NCBI GenBank assembly: GCA_000336895.1
Contig: AOLX01000005.1
Coordinates: 248,443 to 312,442, forward strand
Direction: 5' to 3'
DNA from: Haloarcula argentinensis DSM 12282
GTDB lineage: Archaea; Halobacteriota; Halobacteria; Halobacteriales; Haloarculaceae
DNA: 64,000 nt
A program made the position numbers and the translations under genes. The stretch's first letter is position 1. Each line of letters begins with the position of its first letter. Positions 17,342-26,562 of the stretch are shown piece after piece. Below the pieces are notes generated by a model, which did no database searches, was not told the origin of the DNA, and saw only the letters and a list, made by a program, of their open reading frames with translations.

Positions 17342-19927
17342 TTACAGCCGCTGCACCCCACTGGCGACAGCGAGGTACAGCGGCAGAGCAAGCAGGAGGC
17401 CGCCACCAAGCAACCCCCAATCAGTGAGTCCGAGCGGGACCGTCCCGAAGTAGACGTTGAGAGGGGTGTACAGCACAGCGAGTTGCAGGAGTATCGACCC
17501 GCCCACTGCGGACGCTAGCCACCAATTGGATAGCGTCGGTGTCTCCCGGAGCCAGCGGATCACGTACAGTTTCTCGAATTCGAGGAACACGAACCCGGTG
17601 AACACCATCGTCATCGCGTAGGGCGTGACTGCGGGTGCGCCGGCAAGCGTGACCAGCAGCAGTCCGAGCATCACAGTTGTCGAGATGACGCCTGTGCCCC
17701 CGATGAGCGCGAGCATGTCGTGGTCGACGATGCCGCGATTCGGGTCTCTGGGCGGTCGCTGCATCACGTCATCGCTTTTGGGATCGGCCCCGAGCGCGAG
17801 TGCTGGCAGACCGTCGGTCAGGAGATTAATCCACAGCAACTGGACCGCCGGCAGGACGAGGTAGCCAAAGAGCGAAGCGATAAAGACGATGGCGACTTCG
17901 GCCACGTTGGCACTCAGCAGGTAGCCGACGAACTTCCAGACGTTGTCGAAGATCGCCCGTCCGCGTTCGATTGCCCGCTCAATCGTCGCGTAGTTATCGT
18001 CCAGCAAAATAACGTCGCTGGCCTGTTTGGCCACGTCAGTCCCACGGACGCCCATCGCGACGCCGATATCGGCGTTCTTCAGCGCCGGTGCGTCGTTGAC
18101 CCCATCGCCCGTCATTGCGACGGTGTGACCGTTCGCCTGCAACGCCTGCAGGATCCGGACCTTGTGCTCCGGAGAGGTGCGTGCGAACACGTCCACAGAC
18201 TCGACACGGTCACGGAGCACTTCATCGGAGCAGTCCTCGACGTCGCGGCCTTCCATCACGCGCTGGCCTAATCCGAGTTCGCCGGCAATGGCTGCGGCGG
18301 TCCTGACGTTGTCACCGGTGACCATCTTCACGCCAACGCCTGCACGCTCGGTCGCCGCGATAGCGTCGGCGACCTCCTCGCGGGCCGGGTCGATCATGCC
18401 GACCAGCCCGGCGAAGATCAGGTCGTCACTGACATCGTCGGCCGCGCCGGTCGTATCATCGCGTTCGACCACGTCGACATCTTCTGTGTACGCCACTGCG
18501 AGTACCCTGAGCGCGTCGTCAGCGAACGCCCCGACTTGCTCCCTGATCTGCTCGGCTCCGTCGGGCGTCAGGTCCGCCGGGCCGGTATCGGTGAGGACAC
18601 GGGCGCACTTCGAGAGGATTACGTCGGGTGCGCCTTTCACGTAGACCGTGTCATCGTGAACGGTGCCCATCCACTTGCGCTCCGACGAGAACGGGATTTC
18701 GTCCGTCCTCGGGTGCTCTTCACGGAGGCGTTCGACGTCGATTCCGGACTCATCAGCCGCCGTGACGATGGCCCGCTCCGTTGGATCTCCCCCTTCGAGT
18801 GTCGCATCGCTACATAGTGTCCCTGCGCGGAGCACCGTGGCAACGCGGTCCGGTAGGGTCTCCCCGTTTATCTCGTCACTGTCGACAACAGCGTCGTTGA
18901 CCCAGATCTGACTGACCGACATTCGCCCCTCGGTCAGCGTCCCGGTCTTGTCTGTACAGATGACATCGACAGAGCCCAGCGCCTCGACGGCGGGCAAGCG
19001 CCGCACGAGCGCGTTCTCGTCGGCCATCTTCCGAACACCGAGGGCCAGCGTTAGCGTCACAACCGCTGGCAATCCCTCGGGAACGGCGGCTACGGCGAGC
19101 GATATCGCGGTGAGTGCCGCCTGAACCAGTTCGGTCCCCTGGAAGACGAGGAGTGGAACCACAAGCACAGCGAGGATCATTACGCCGACGCCGAGCGTCC
19201 GCCCGAGCGTGTCGAGTTCGGTCTGTAGCGGTGTGTCGGTCTCCCCTGTGTCCGCGAGTTGTCGGGCGATGGACCCGACCTCGGTGTCCATCCCAGTTGT
19301 CGTGAGGACGGCAATAGCCGAACCGCGCGTGACGTTCGTCCCCTTGTACACCATCGATTCGCGCTCCGCAAGCGGTGCATCGGGGGCCACCGGGTCGGTT
19401 CCCTTCGAGACCGGCGTACTCTCACCGGTGAGTGCTGCTTCGTCTACCTCCAGAGACTGACAGTCGATCACTCGACCGTCGGCTGGAACGACGTCGCCGC
19501 TCTCCAGTTCGATAACGTCGCCCGGAACGAGTTCGGTCGCGTCGACCTCAACGGACTGTCCGCCGCGCCTGACTGTCGCGGTGGGAGCGGTCAGTTCCCG
19601 CAAGGATTCGAGTGTTCCCTCTGCGCGGTAGTCCTGAACGAAGCCGAACAGGCCGTTCCCGACCACAATCACGGCGATCAGTACTGCGTCGATAGCGTTG
19701 CCCGCCCACACGGACAGTATCGCGGCCGCGACGAGAACCCAGATAAGGGCGCTATCGAACTGGGCGACAGCGATGTCGAGTGGTGTCCGTTCGCTCCCCT
19801 GCGTTATTTCGTTCTCGCCGTGTCTGTCGCGCCGAGTTCGGGCCTCTGCCGGCGAGAGTCCATCGCGCTCGCTGTCGAGTCCCGAAAGAACGTCGGTAGT
19901 TGGTTGCGTGTGGGCGGCGTCGGGCAT
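17342..19927 (-). CDS. P-type cation-transporting ATPase (P2A, Ca2+-type)
   Basis: An 861-aa P-type ATPase pump. Motifs: N-terminal cation-ATPase domain ([19 protein letters not shown]), actuator motif [21 protein letters not shown] in TM4 (Ca2+-ATPase-like), phosphorylated Asp326 in [16 protein letters not shown] in the nucleotide domain, and [13 protein letters not shown] hinge. The TM5-6 region includes [17 protein letters not shown], with the Asn/Asp ligands of P2A pumps. About 10 helices, ending with a P2-type C-terminal domain. Ca2+ or Mn2+ export is the likely role; Na+ cannot be excluded from sequence alone. Confidence 0.93.
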   Translation of the reverse strand: MPDAAHTQPTTDVLSGLDSERDGLSPAEARTRRDRHGENEITQGSERTPLDIAVAQFDSALIWVLVAAAILSVWAGNAIDAVLIAVIVVGNGLFGFVQDYRAEGTLESLRELTAPTATVRRGGQSVEVDATELVPGDVIELESGDVVPADGRVIDCQSLEVDEAALTGESTPVSKGTDPVAPDAPLAERESMVYKGTNVTRGSAIAVLTTTGMDTEVGSIARQLADTGETDTPLQTELDTLGRTLGVGVMILAVLVVPLLVFQGTELVQAALTAISLAVAAVPEGLPAVVTLTLALGVRKMADENALVRRLPAVEALGSVDVICTDKTGTLTEGRMSVSQIWVNDAVVDSDEINGETLPDRVATVLRAGTLCSDATLEGGDPTERAIVTAADESGIDVERLREEHPRTDEIPFSSERKWMGTVHDDTVYVKGAPDVILSKCARVLTDTGPADLTPDGAEQIREQVGAFADDALRVLAVAYTEDVDVVERDDTTGAADDVSDDLIFAGLVGMIDPAREEVADAIAATERAGVGVKMVTGDNVRTAAAIAGELGLGQRVMEGRDVEDCSDEVLRDRVESVDVFARTSPEHKVRILQALQANGHTVAMTGDGVNDAPALKNADIGVAMGVRGTDVAKQASDVILLDDNYATIERAIERGRAIFDNVWKFVGYLLSANVAEVAIVFIASLFGYLVLPAVQLLWINLLTDGLPALALGADPKSDDVMQRPPRDPNRGIVDHDMLALIGGTGVISTTVMLGLLLVTLAGAPAVTPYAMTMVFTGFVFLEFEKLYVIRWLRETPTLSNWWLASAVGGSILLQLAVLYTPLNVYFGTVPLGLTDWGLLGGGLLLALPLYLAVASGVQRL

Positions 19928-20151
19928 GGGAGTCTGATCTGCCGCTATGTTGATATATGTTTGTCCCCACAGTACAGCGTTCTTCCTTGAGCCGCTGGTT
20001 TCGACGGTAAAGGAGACGTATCGGGCTCGTGATAACCGCGCCCGTAATGATTGGACAAGCGGAGATCCGAGGCGCAGATGTGAGCGTCGTATCCCGGGAT
20101 CTGGTAATGGCAGACTAGCGATGAGCGAGTACTGTCACGAACCGTCCCGCG

Positions 20152-20586
20152 TTAGGGTTCGGTCCGTCCCGTCAGGTCATCTGGCACGAGACGGTAGAAT
20201 TCGAAGGTCACTTCCCGGAGCGGCCGTTCGAAGATGTCGATCAGCGGAATTTCGACGTGTTCGAGTCCTTCTAGCGTTTCCGTCTCGATTCCCTCCCGTT
20301 CGACGTCTTCGAGCCGACCGTTGGCGACCACACTCTGCCACCCCGTATCTGTCTCGCGATACGTCACGAAGGTCGCCGCGCGGTCGCTGAGTTCGCCTTT
20401 CGACTTCTCCGTCCCAACAGCCAGCCGGAAATAGAAGGTGGTACTCGACGTGTCGTACCCATACGAAACCGGAACCGAGTGTGGCGGCGCGTCGCCGGCG
20501 GCGAGCGAGAGGACACCCGTCCCCCCGTTGTCCAGAAACGCGTCCCGTTCCTCGTCGGTCAATGTAACCGGGTTGTCCGCGGACAT
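20152..20586 (-). CDS. Pyridoxamine 5'-phosphate oxidase-like flavin-binding protein
   Basis: A 144-aa split-barrel protein of the PPOX class (MSADNPVTLTDEERDAFL onward). The FMN-binding barrel shows GVLSLAAGDAPPHSVPVSYGYD and SKGELSDRAATFVTY, typical of haloarchaeal stress-associated PPOX members. The start is taken at ATG 20584-20586; a start four codons upstream is also possible. It lacks evidence for true PdxH activity. A distant paralogue lies at 22277. Confidence 0.85.
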   Translation of the reverse strand: MSADNPVTLTDEERDAFLDNGGTGVLSLAAGDAPPHSVPVSYGYDTSSTTFYFRLAVGTEKSKGELSDRAATFVTYRETDTGWQSVVANGRLEDVEREGIETETLEGLEHVEIPLIDIFERPLREVTFEFYRLVPDDLTGRTEP

Positions 20587-20709
20587 AGTTAGTGTCACGT
20601 CAGGAACAACAATAAGTGCACGGTCGCATCGTATCTGACTGTTGCCCTGCCGAGGAGACGGTAGAGACCGTACTCGGTCGGGCCCAAACAGACCAGATCG
20701 CGTGTCCTG

Positions 20710-21609
20710 TCATTCGTCGACGCGCTGGTCTCGGGCGTTGACTGCGAGTACAGGCATGTCGGCGTGTCTGATGATGCGTTCTGTCGTGCTTCCCATGAGG
20801 AACCGATTGAGACCGGTCCGACCGGCTGTCCCCATAGCGATCAGATCGATGTCGTTCTCCTCAGCGTACTCGAGAATATCTGCTGCCGGGAATCCACTGA
20901 CGACCCGTGTGACAGTTTCCACTCCGGATTCGCGTGCTCGTGCCGCAATCCGCTCAGTCACTGTCTCCCCTTGCGATTCCAGTGACTCGATCAGGTCTTT
21001 CGGCAGCGTGTATTCGGAGCCGGTTGCGATATTGCTGAGATTGACGACGTTCAAAGCGTGAATGCGGGCGTCGAACTGCGCCGCAATCTCGCACGCGGGC
21101 TCAACTGCGGCCGCTGCGGGTTCGCTTCCGTCCGTCGGAACGAGGATATCGTCGTAGGGAGCAGTATCGCGACTCCGGTCGGTTGCACGGACGGTGAGAA
21201 CAGGGACATCGGCCTGCCGAACGACGCTCTCTGTCACGCTCCCGGCGAGATATCGCCCGACACCTGTGCGGCCGTGTGTTCCCATAGCAATCAGGTCCAC
21301 ATCGTGATCGGCGCGGTATGCGCAAATCTCGTCAACTGGATCCCCCGTGCGGATAGTCGTCTGTATCGCTCCGGCGGCGTCCACCGCGTCCGTGATAGCC
21401 GCGGTTGTGTCTTCGGCGTCGGCCGTCATGCGGTCAAGTGTCTCGTCTTCGAGGTCGTCACCGCTGAATGGCCCGCCTGCTGGTCTCGTATCGATGACAG
21501 CTATGACGTGCAGGCTCGCGCTGAACGCACGGGAGAGGGCTGCCCCGTGCTCGGCGGCCCGGGTCGCGTGTTCGCTGCCGTCAGTCGGGATCAGAATTGA
21601 ATTGAACAT
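20710..21609 (-). CDS. Universal stress protein, tandem UspA domains
   Basis: A 299-aa protein made of two UspA folds. Domain 1 (about 1-145) starts ILIPTDGSEHATRAAEH and ends with the ATP-binding pattern GTHGRTGVGRYLAGSVTE. Domain 2 (about 153-295) starts ILVPTDGSEPAAAA and ends GTAGRTGLNRFLMGSTTE. Both keep the Gly-x2-Gly-x9-Gly-Ser/Thr nucleotide motif, so both are likely ATP binders. The role is stress adaptation, with an unknown partner. Confidence 0.92.
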   Translation of the reverse strand: MFNSILIPTDGSEHATRAAEHGAALSRAFSASLHVIAVIDTRPAGGPFSGDDLEDETLDRMTADAEDTTAAITDAVDAAGAIQTTIRTGDPVDEICAYRADHDVDLIAMGTHGRTGVGRYLAGSVTESVVRQADVPVLTVRATDRSRDTAPYDDILVPTDGSEPAAAAVEPACEIAAQFDARIHALNVVNLSNIATGSEYTLPKDLIESLESQGETVTERIAARARESGVETVTRVVSGFPAADILEYAEENDIDLIAMGTAGRTGLNRFLMGSTTERIIRHADMPVLAVNARDQRVDE

Positions 21610-21864
21610 TGCTGTGTTTACGACTTGTTGCTGTCAGTAAATAAACTGCAGTCGCGATTCTCACGCTATTAGAAATCCAGCGGCTGAGACCGGCGTCTCA
21701 AATATTTTGACTGCGTTACCGGTAGTACTCGTCGGCGGATCTCCCAGAGTATGAGGGGTGGGCGTAACAATTGTACAGTTATTACCAGATTCTATTAGAG
21801 ATATATTCGTTTGAAAGCGACATGAGGGCTGTTACTGACTGTCCTACTGAGGGGCTTCAGTAGA

Positions 21865-22142
21865 CTACTGTGGACCACCACCGGTCTGCGCCTCTTCCGC
21901 CTCGCCCCAGCCACCGGCATCAACTATGCTGAAGAGTTCGCGCCAGTTTTCCTCGTCTTCACTTTCGGGGAGTTGGCTGTGGAGGGCCTGAAAGTCAGCG
22001 GCCGGGACTACTGTATACATCAGGTCAACAACGACGCGTTCGTGGGACGCTACGTCCGACGGTCCAACCTCTTCTATTTTCGCCGGTTGATGAACGCCGT
22101 CCAGTCAAACCGCTGGCCGTGGTCGTGGACGGCGCCGGTCAT
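21865..22142 (-). pseudogene. DUF2267-like gene remnant
   Basis: On the minus strand, an opening segment (FDWTAFINRR) runs into a stop, but a one-base shift continues KIEEVGPSDVASHERVVVDLM, then VVPAADFQALHSQLPESEDE and ELFSIVDAGGWGEA to a TAG at 21865. The pattern of a Phe-Ile-x-Arg helix, a Val-rich helix and a Gln-Leu-Pro motif is that of one DUF2267 repeat. The upstream part of the gene is missing. A frame disruption plus truncation indicates decay. Confidence 0.45.
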
Positions 22143-22276
22143 ATACCGCTTAAGCCTGATTCCGGAGAGATGACAGTATCTGTAGTGTGGTCAGTCACTC
22201 CCTCTGAGAGGTCCGCTCTACTTTTTTATCGTGGGGTTGCATTCGTGATACGTAACTGGATGATCAGACGCGACCT

Positions 22277-22756
22277 ATGACAATCGACCAATTAGAAGAG
22301 TACGGACTCGAACAGATGGACGACGAAGCGATTCGGGAATTCCTCGCGACACACTCGACCGGAGTCTTGGGGCTGCCGACGACAGACGTCCCGTATCTGC
22401 TGCCACTATCGTACGGCTTTGATGACGGAGCATGCCTCTATTTCACCTACCTCCTCGGCGAATCAAGCCGGAAAGCAGAACTGACTGAGCGGGCCGGCCG
22501 TGGCCGGTTTCTCGTCTATGACATCGACACCCAGTTTGAGTGGCAGAGCGTGATGCTTGCCGGCGATATCAGCAGTGTGCCGGAGGACGACTGGTCGGAT
22601 ATCACGGCGATGACGCAGAACGCCTGGCGACCCAACACGCTCCAAGCGGCCACCACCTCCAGCGGGGTCGCACTCTACGAGTTCGAGATAACGGATCTCG
22701 CCGGTATCCGACAAACCGGACTGGCACCCGACTTCCGGGAGAACATCGAACCGTGA
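22277..22756 (+). CDS. Pyridoxamine 5'-phosphate oxidase-like flavin-binding protein
   Basis: A 159-aa PPOX-family split barrel. It begins MTIDQLEEYGLEQMDDEAIREFL and has THSTGVLGLPTTDVPYLLPLSYGF followed by SSRKAELTERAGRGRFLVYD, the FMN-contact segments, and a C-terminal strand ALYEFEITDLAG. Related in layout to the gene at 20152 but clearly diverged. It stands singly between the DUF2267 remnant and a UspA gene, in a stress-protein neighbourhood. Confidence 0.85.
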   Translation: MTIDQLEEYGLEQMDDEAIREFLATHSTGVLGLPTTDVPYLLPLSYGFDDGACLYFTYLLGESSRKAELTERAGRGRFLVYDIDTQFEWQSVMLAGDISSVPEDDWSDITAMTQNAWRPNTLQAATTSSGVALYEFEITDLAGIRQTGLAPDFRENIEP

Positions 22757-22901
22757 CTGTGGCTGGCCTGTGACAGGAAACGGCGTTTATATGATTGAAA
22801 ATACGGTATTTTCGCAAAATCCGACTGATTGCGCTGTGGCTGCTCGCCATACATAACAATAGATTATCGGTGTTTGAGAATGGTCAGCTGATTGAAATAG
22901 T

Positions 22902-23345
22902 ATGACGACCATTTCCTCTAGTATGTACGACACAATTGTGGTTGCAACCGACGGCAGTGCTGACGCGAACCGCGCAGCGACACACGCGCTCGAACAGGCC
23001 GAGCAACACGGTGCCGAGCTTCACGCAGTCTTTGTTGTCGATACGGATCAACACGCTGAGCCAGCACTGAGCAGCATGGAGCTGGAAACTATCGAGATCG
23101 AGGAATGGGGGAACAAAGAGCTCACGGAAATCGCTGAGAGAGGCGACGGACTCGATGTCGAGGTCACCACTCGGTGCTGCCACGGGAAACCGTACGTGGA
23201 GATTATCAGCTATGCTGACGAAGTCGACGCCGACCTGATCGTGCTCGGATACCACGGCCATTCCCACAGCAAAGGCGACCAGATCGGAAGTGTGACCGAC
23301 CGGGTCGTCCAGAACGCGGGACGTCCGGTACTGGTGGCTACCTGA
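22902..23345 (+). CDS. Universal stress protein (UspA), single domain
   Basis: A 147-aa UspA protein. The fold begins IVVATDGSADANRAATHA and ends with LGYHGHSHSKGDQIGSVTDRV, where the nucleotide loop has extra His and Ser residues compared with the usual Gly-x2-Gly-x9-Gly-Ser. ATP binding is thus likely but not certain. The true start may be ATG 22923 (MYDTIVV) instead of 22902. Confidence 0.9.
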   Translation: MTTISSSMYDTIVVATDGSADANRAATHALEQAEQHGAELHAVFVVDTDQHAEPALSSMELETIEIEEWGNKELTEIAERGDGLDVEVTTRCCHGKPYVEIISYADEVDADLIVLGYHGHSHSKGDQIGSVTDRVVQNAGRPVLVAT

Positions 23346-23487
23346 GTGAGTGACACAGAGACCTTTCAGACGGGCATACACCGGCGAAGCTGTCTCGGAG
23401 CACTCACCTCGGCGTTAAGGTTCGGGCACGACAGCGACCGCGACCGAAACCGATTCCAGTGCAACCGCCCGAAACGTGACCTGAGAG

Positions 23488-23808
23488 ATGTTCCAACCGA
23501 CGGCTGACTGGATTAGTCCCGGTCAATCCGCAATGTTGATTGCCGTGCTGGGACTTGCTACGCTCGGAACGGTGGCGCTGTTTTTCGTCGCGGCGGCCAG
23601 TACACACCGACGCCGGTCGCGGCCGTACGTTCTGTTGACTGTCGCTATCGGGTTGCTGGTCCTTCGGTCGGTGGTCGGCATCGGGACTGTCCTCGGGGCT
23701 GTCCCGATGGTAGTACATCACCTCACTGAACACGGGTTCGATTTCCTCATCGCGCTGCTGGTGCTGAGTGCGATCTATTCGGTCGCGCCGCCGAGCGTCC
23801 CCGACTGA
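23488..23808 (+). CDS. DUF7521-type small membrane protein
   Basis: A 106-aa protein with three hydrophobic helices separated by an Arg/His-rich loop (STHRRRSRPY). It resembles the short haloarchaeal membrane proteins classed as DUF7521, which often neighbour winged-helix regulators; no function is known. It precedes nosL in the same direction, so it may be cotranscribed with the nitrous-oxide accessory genes. Confidence 0.7.
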   Translation: MFQPTADWISPGQSAMLIAVLGLATLGTVALFFVAAASTHRRRSRPYVLLTVAIGLLVLRSVVGIGTVLGAVPMVVHHLTEHGFDFLIALLVLSAIYSVAPPSVPD

Positions 23809-23866
23809 CCTACGTTTCGACGGTCACACCATGAACCATTTGGTGTCGTCTAGTGTATTATCTAGT

Positions 23867-24427
23867 ATGTCTGACTATGCACCAGCCCTGACACGCCGGC
23901 AGTTCGTCGTCGGGACCGCGACAGTCGTGTCGCTCTCGGGGTGTCTGGGGGCCAGTGAGGAGATGGAACCGGTCAGTATCGAAAGCGGCCAGAACTGTGA
24001 CCAGTGTGGGATGGTCATCGACCAGCACCCGGGACCAACCGGTCAAACGTACTACCAGGACAACACGCCCGAGGGGCACGACCCGCCGGCACGGTTCTGC
24101 AGTACGACCTGTACGTATCGGCACCGGTTCGCCAAAGAACAGTCGGGGTGGACGCCGGCGGAGACGTTCCTGACCGACTACAGTACAACTGACTACGAAA
24201 CCCAGACCGACGGGGGCAAGGCCATCATCTCCCGACATCTGGGACGAGAAGCCTTCGCTTCGACTGAAACACTTACCGTCGTCGCGAGTTCCGACGTGGA
24301 GGGCGCGATGGGAACCGCTATCGTTCCATTTAGCGACAGCGCGGACGCCGAGTCGTTCGCCGAAGAGTACGGCGGCCAGACCCTCCCTGCCGAGGACATA
24401 ACCCGAGAACTGGTGGGTGGGATGTAA
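23867..24427 (+). CDS. nosL: NosL copper chaperone
   Basis: Lipoprotein that delivers copper during nitrous oxide reductase (NosZ) maturation. From ATG 23867 (MSDYAPALTRRQFVVG) it has a twin-arginine signal, a lipobox with Cys26 (LSGCLG), and the Cu(I) motif NCDQCGMVI (Cys44, Cys47, Met49). A second pair of cysteines is in RFCSTTCTY. The C-terminal PFSDSADAESFAEEYGG is the NosL core. Total 186 aa. Upstream in-frame starts exist but would place extra residues before the signal peptide. Confidence 0.92.
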   Translation: MSDYAPALTRRQFVVGTATVVSLSGCLGASEEMEPVSIESGQNCDQCGMVIDQHPGPTGQTYYQDNTPEGHDPPARFCSTTCTYRHRFAKEQSGWTPAETFLTDYSTTDYETQTDGGKAIISRHLGREAFASTETLTVVASSDVEGAMGTAIVPFSDSADAESFAEEYGGQTLPAEDITRELVGGM

Positions 24428-24497
24428 GCGAGTTCCCGCGGAGTGAGAACGTCCGATACCCTGTTGTCCCGGAGGCTGGAAAGCCGTACTGAAGACT

Positions 24498-25025
24498 ATG
24501 TCCACGGTTACTGAGCAAGTGCGTTCCCACGTCGAGTCCAAACCGGGAGTCCATTTCAACGCGCTTGCAGCGGATCTCGATATCGCGACTGGACAAGCAC
24601 AGTATCACCTGCGGAAACTACGCCGTGCCGGCGACGTCGTCGCCGAAGAGATTCAGGGCAAAACGCATTATTACAGCCGGGAGTACGGTCCCTGGGAGCG
24701 ACGTGTGCTCGCGTTTGCCCGGCGAGAGACTGCGCGGACAATTCTCCTGCATCTGCTGGAAGCGGACTCCCTGTCGGCAGACGAACTGACTGACCGGCTG
24801 GGAGTCGCCCGGAGTACGGTCTCCTGGCACGTTTCTGCACTGGCTGACGCAGAGATACTCGAAAAATCGTACGGCGAACGGGGGCGTGTCGTTGTCGCTC
24901 TGACCGAGCCGGACGAGACACAGCGGCTCCTCGCGGCGGTCCGTCCGTCGCTCACGGACCGTCTCATCGACCGGTTCACGCGGCTGGTCGACGACGGGCT
25001 CGCGGCCGCAACTGACGGCGGCTGA
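24498..25025 (+). CDS. Two-domain winged-helix regulator
   Basis: A 175-aa protein with two winged helices: residues about 5-65 (HFNALAADLDIATGQAQYHLRKLRRAGDV with wing THYYSREY) and about 80-145 (LSADELTDRLGVARSTVSWHVSALADAEIL). This tandem form is common in haloarchaeal regulators related to ArsR/MarR. Convergent with nosY (2-nt gap) and downstream of nosL, so a role in controlling the nos genes is likely but not shown. Confidence 0.85.
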   Translation: MSTVTEQVRSHVESKPGVHFNALAADLDIATGQAQYHLRKLRRAGDVVAEEIQGKTHYYSREYGPWERRVLAFARRETARTILLHLLEADSLSADELTDRLGVARSTVSWHVSALADAEILEKSYGERGRVVVALTEPDETQRLLAAVRPSLTDRLIDRFTRLVDDGLAAATDGG

Positions 25026-25027
25026 GG

Positions 25028-25840
25028 TCAGGCCGCATCCGTCGCAAGCATCGCCCCCACGAATGTGAGTCCCCACCAGAACAGGAGCGAGAGGGCGGCG
25101 ACCCACGTCGGGACGAACGCTGACCGACCCGGAACAGCGACGTACAGAACCTGATCGAACACGAGTCCGCGGTAGGCTCCCGCCGGAGTCATGGCGAGCG
25201 CGCCGCCGAGTGTGCTCGTGGTGACACCGCTATCGAGCCCCGCGAACACCGCCAAGTCGCCTCCGACGGTGATGACAAGCAGTCCGGCGAGTGCGAGCAC
25301 GAGCGCTCGGCCCCGGCTGCCGGCGAGCGCCGACAGCAGGAACGCGATAGTCAGCGACGAGAGCGCGTACAGGACTGTCAGTGCGATAAACCGGATAAAC
25401 AGGAACGGCGAGTCGACACCGCGATGGCTCGCAAACACCGTCGTCTCCGGGCCTGCGGTCGTCGCCACGTTGATACCCAGGGCCAGCAACGGGACGACGA
25501 TAATAGTGAGCAACAGCAGGGCACGACCCGCGTACACCCCGCCGACGTACGACCACGTCGAGAGTGGGTAAGTGTCGAGTATATCGAGTTCTCCCCGGAC
25601 AGCGGGGTCGGCGATCGCGCGATAGCCGACCGCAAAAGCAAGCGTCGGCACGAGTACTTCGACCGCAACGAGCGTGTCGACGACAGTGGGGACGTAGCCG
25701 CCGGCGGGGCCGCCACCGGCATGAGCGAGGGCGAACAGGACGATCCCCGTGACCACACCGAGCGCGATGTAGGTGCGTGTCCTGACTGCACTCTGTACCT
25801 CTCGCACGAAGACCGTCCAGAAGCGGTTGCTCTCCGTCAT
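25028..25840 (-). CDS. nosY: ABC transporter permease NosY
   Basis: A 270-aa membrane protein with about six helices, ABC-2 type. The start is MTESNRFWTVFVREVQSAVRTRTYIALG, typical of NosY, and it contains RGELDILDTYPLSTWSYVGGVYAGRA, a cytosolic coupling segment. NosF, encoded just upstream, overlaps by 4 nt and supplies the ATPase. Together with NosD they are thought to move a sulfur species for the CuZ centre of NosZ in the periplasm/outside. Confidence 0.9.
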   Translation of the reverse strand: MTESNRFWTVFVREVQSAVRTRTYIALGVVTGIVLFALAHAGGGPAGGYVPTVVDTLVAVEVLVPTLAFAVGYRAIADPAVRGELDILDTYPLSTWSYVGGVYAGRALLLLTIIVVPLLALGINVATTAGPETTVFASHRGVDSPFLFIRFIALTVLYALSSLTIAFLLSALAGSRGRALVLALAGLLVITVGGDLAVFAGLDSGVTTSTLGGALAMTPAGAYRGLVFDQVLYVAVPGRSAFVPTWVAALSLLFWWGLTFVGAMLATDAA

Positions 25841-26562
25841 GCCTGCTCCCCCTCTGGCGCAGCGATAGTGGCTTTGTCCTGTTCCAGAAGCGCTGTGAAC
25901 GTCTCGTGGAGCGGCCCGCCGGTCTGCTTCCGAAGCGATTCCACCGACCCGGTCCGCAAGAGGCGGCCGGATTCGAGTACTGCTAGTCGGTCAGCCGTCT
26001 CCTCGACGAGCGGCAGTTCGTGCGAGCAGAGAACCACAGCGCGACCGGCGTCGGCAATCGACTCGACGATATCGAATATCAACCGACTCATTGCCGGATC
26101 GAGGCCGCTCGCCGGTTCGTCGAGCATCACGATCGGCGGGTCACCGGCCAGTGCCTGTGCGATCCCCAGAAGGCGCGTCATCCCCCCGGACAGCCCTGAC
26201 ACGGGACGGGCAGCCACTTCTTCGAGGCCGACACGTTCGAGCAGTCGGTCCGGATCGTCGTCGACGAGGTCCGCGTAGAATCCGGCCGTCTCCCGGACGC
26301 TGAACCCCGGCCGGAAGGTCGGCCGCTGTGGCAGGTAGCCCAGCTGGCGTTCGGCCTCAGGCCCACCGTACGAGACGGTGCCACTGGTGGGTCGCTCGAC
26401 GCCCAGAAGCATACGCAGGAGCGTCGTTTTCCCGGACCCGTTCGGGCCGATGAACCCGGTTACGGCATCGGACGGAATGTCGAGTGACACCTCCGAGACG
26501 GCCGTCACATCGCCGTACGTCTTCGTGACCTCGTCCGCCGTGAGGTACGTCTCGCCAGTCAT
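25837..26562 (-). CDS. nosF: ABC transporter ATP-binding protein NosF
   Basis: A 241-aa ABC ATPase. Walker A GPNGSGKTTLLRM, Q-loop LGYLPQRPTF, signature LSGGMTRLLG, Walker B IVMLDEPASGLDP, and the switch His in LCSHELPL. Start and stop overlap the flanking nosD and nosY by 4 nt each, so nosDFY is a tight operon. The family drives maturation of nitrous oxide reductase. Confidence 0.93.
   Translation of the reverse strand: MTGETYLTADEVTKTYGDVTAVSEVSLDIPSDAVTGFIGPNGSGKTTLLRMLLGVERPTSGTVSYGGPEAERQLGYLPQRPTFRPGFSVRETAGFYADLVDDDPDRLLERVGLEEVAARPVSGLSGGMTRLLGIAQALAGDPPIVMLDEPASGLDPAMSRLIFDIVESIADAGRAVVLCSHELPLVEETADRLAVLESGRLLRTGSVESLRKQTGGPLHETFTALLEQDKATIAAPEGEQA

Noticed and set aside
25424..26278. 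284-codon frame antisense to nosY and nosF
   Set aside because: Overlaps two well-supported genes on the other strand; shadow frame.
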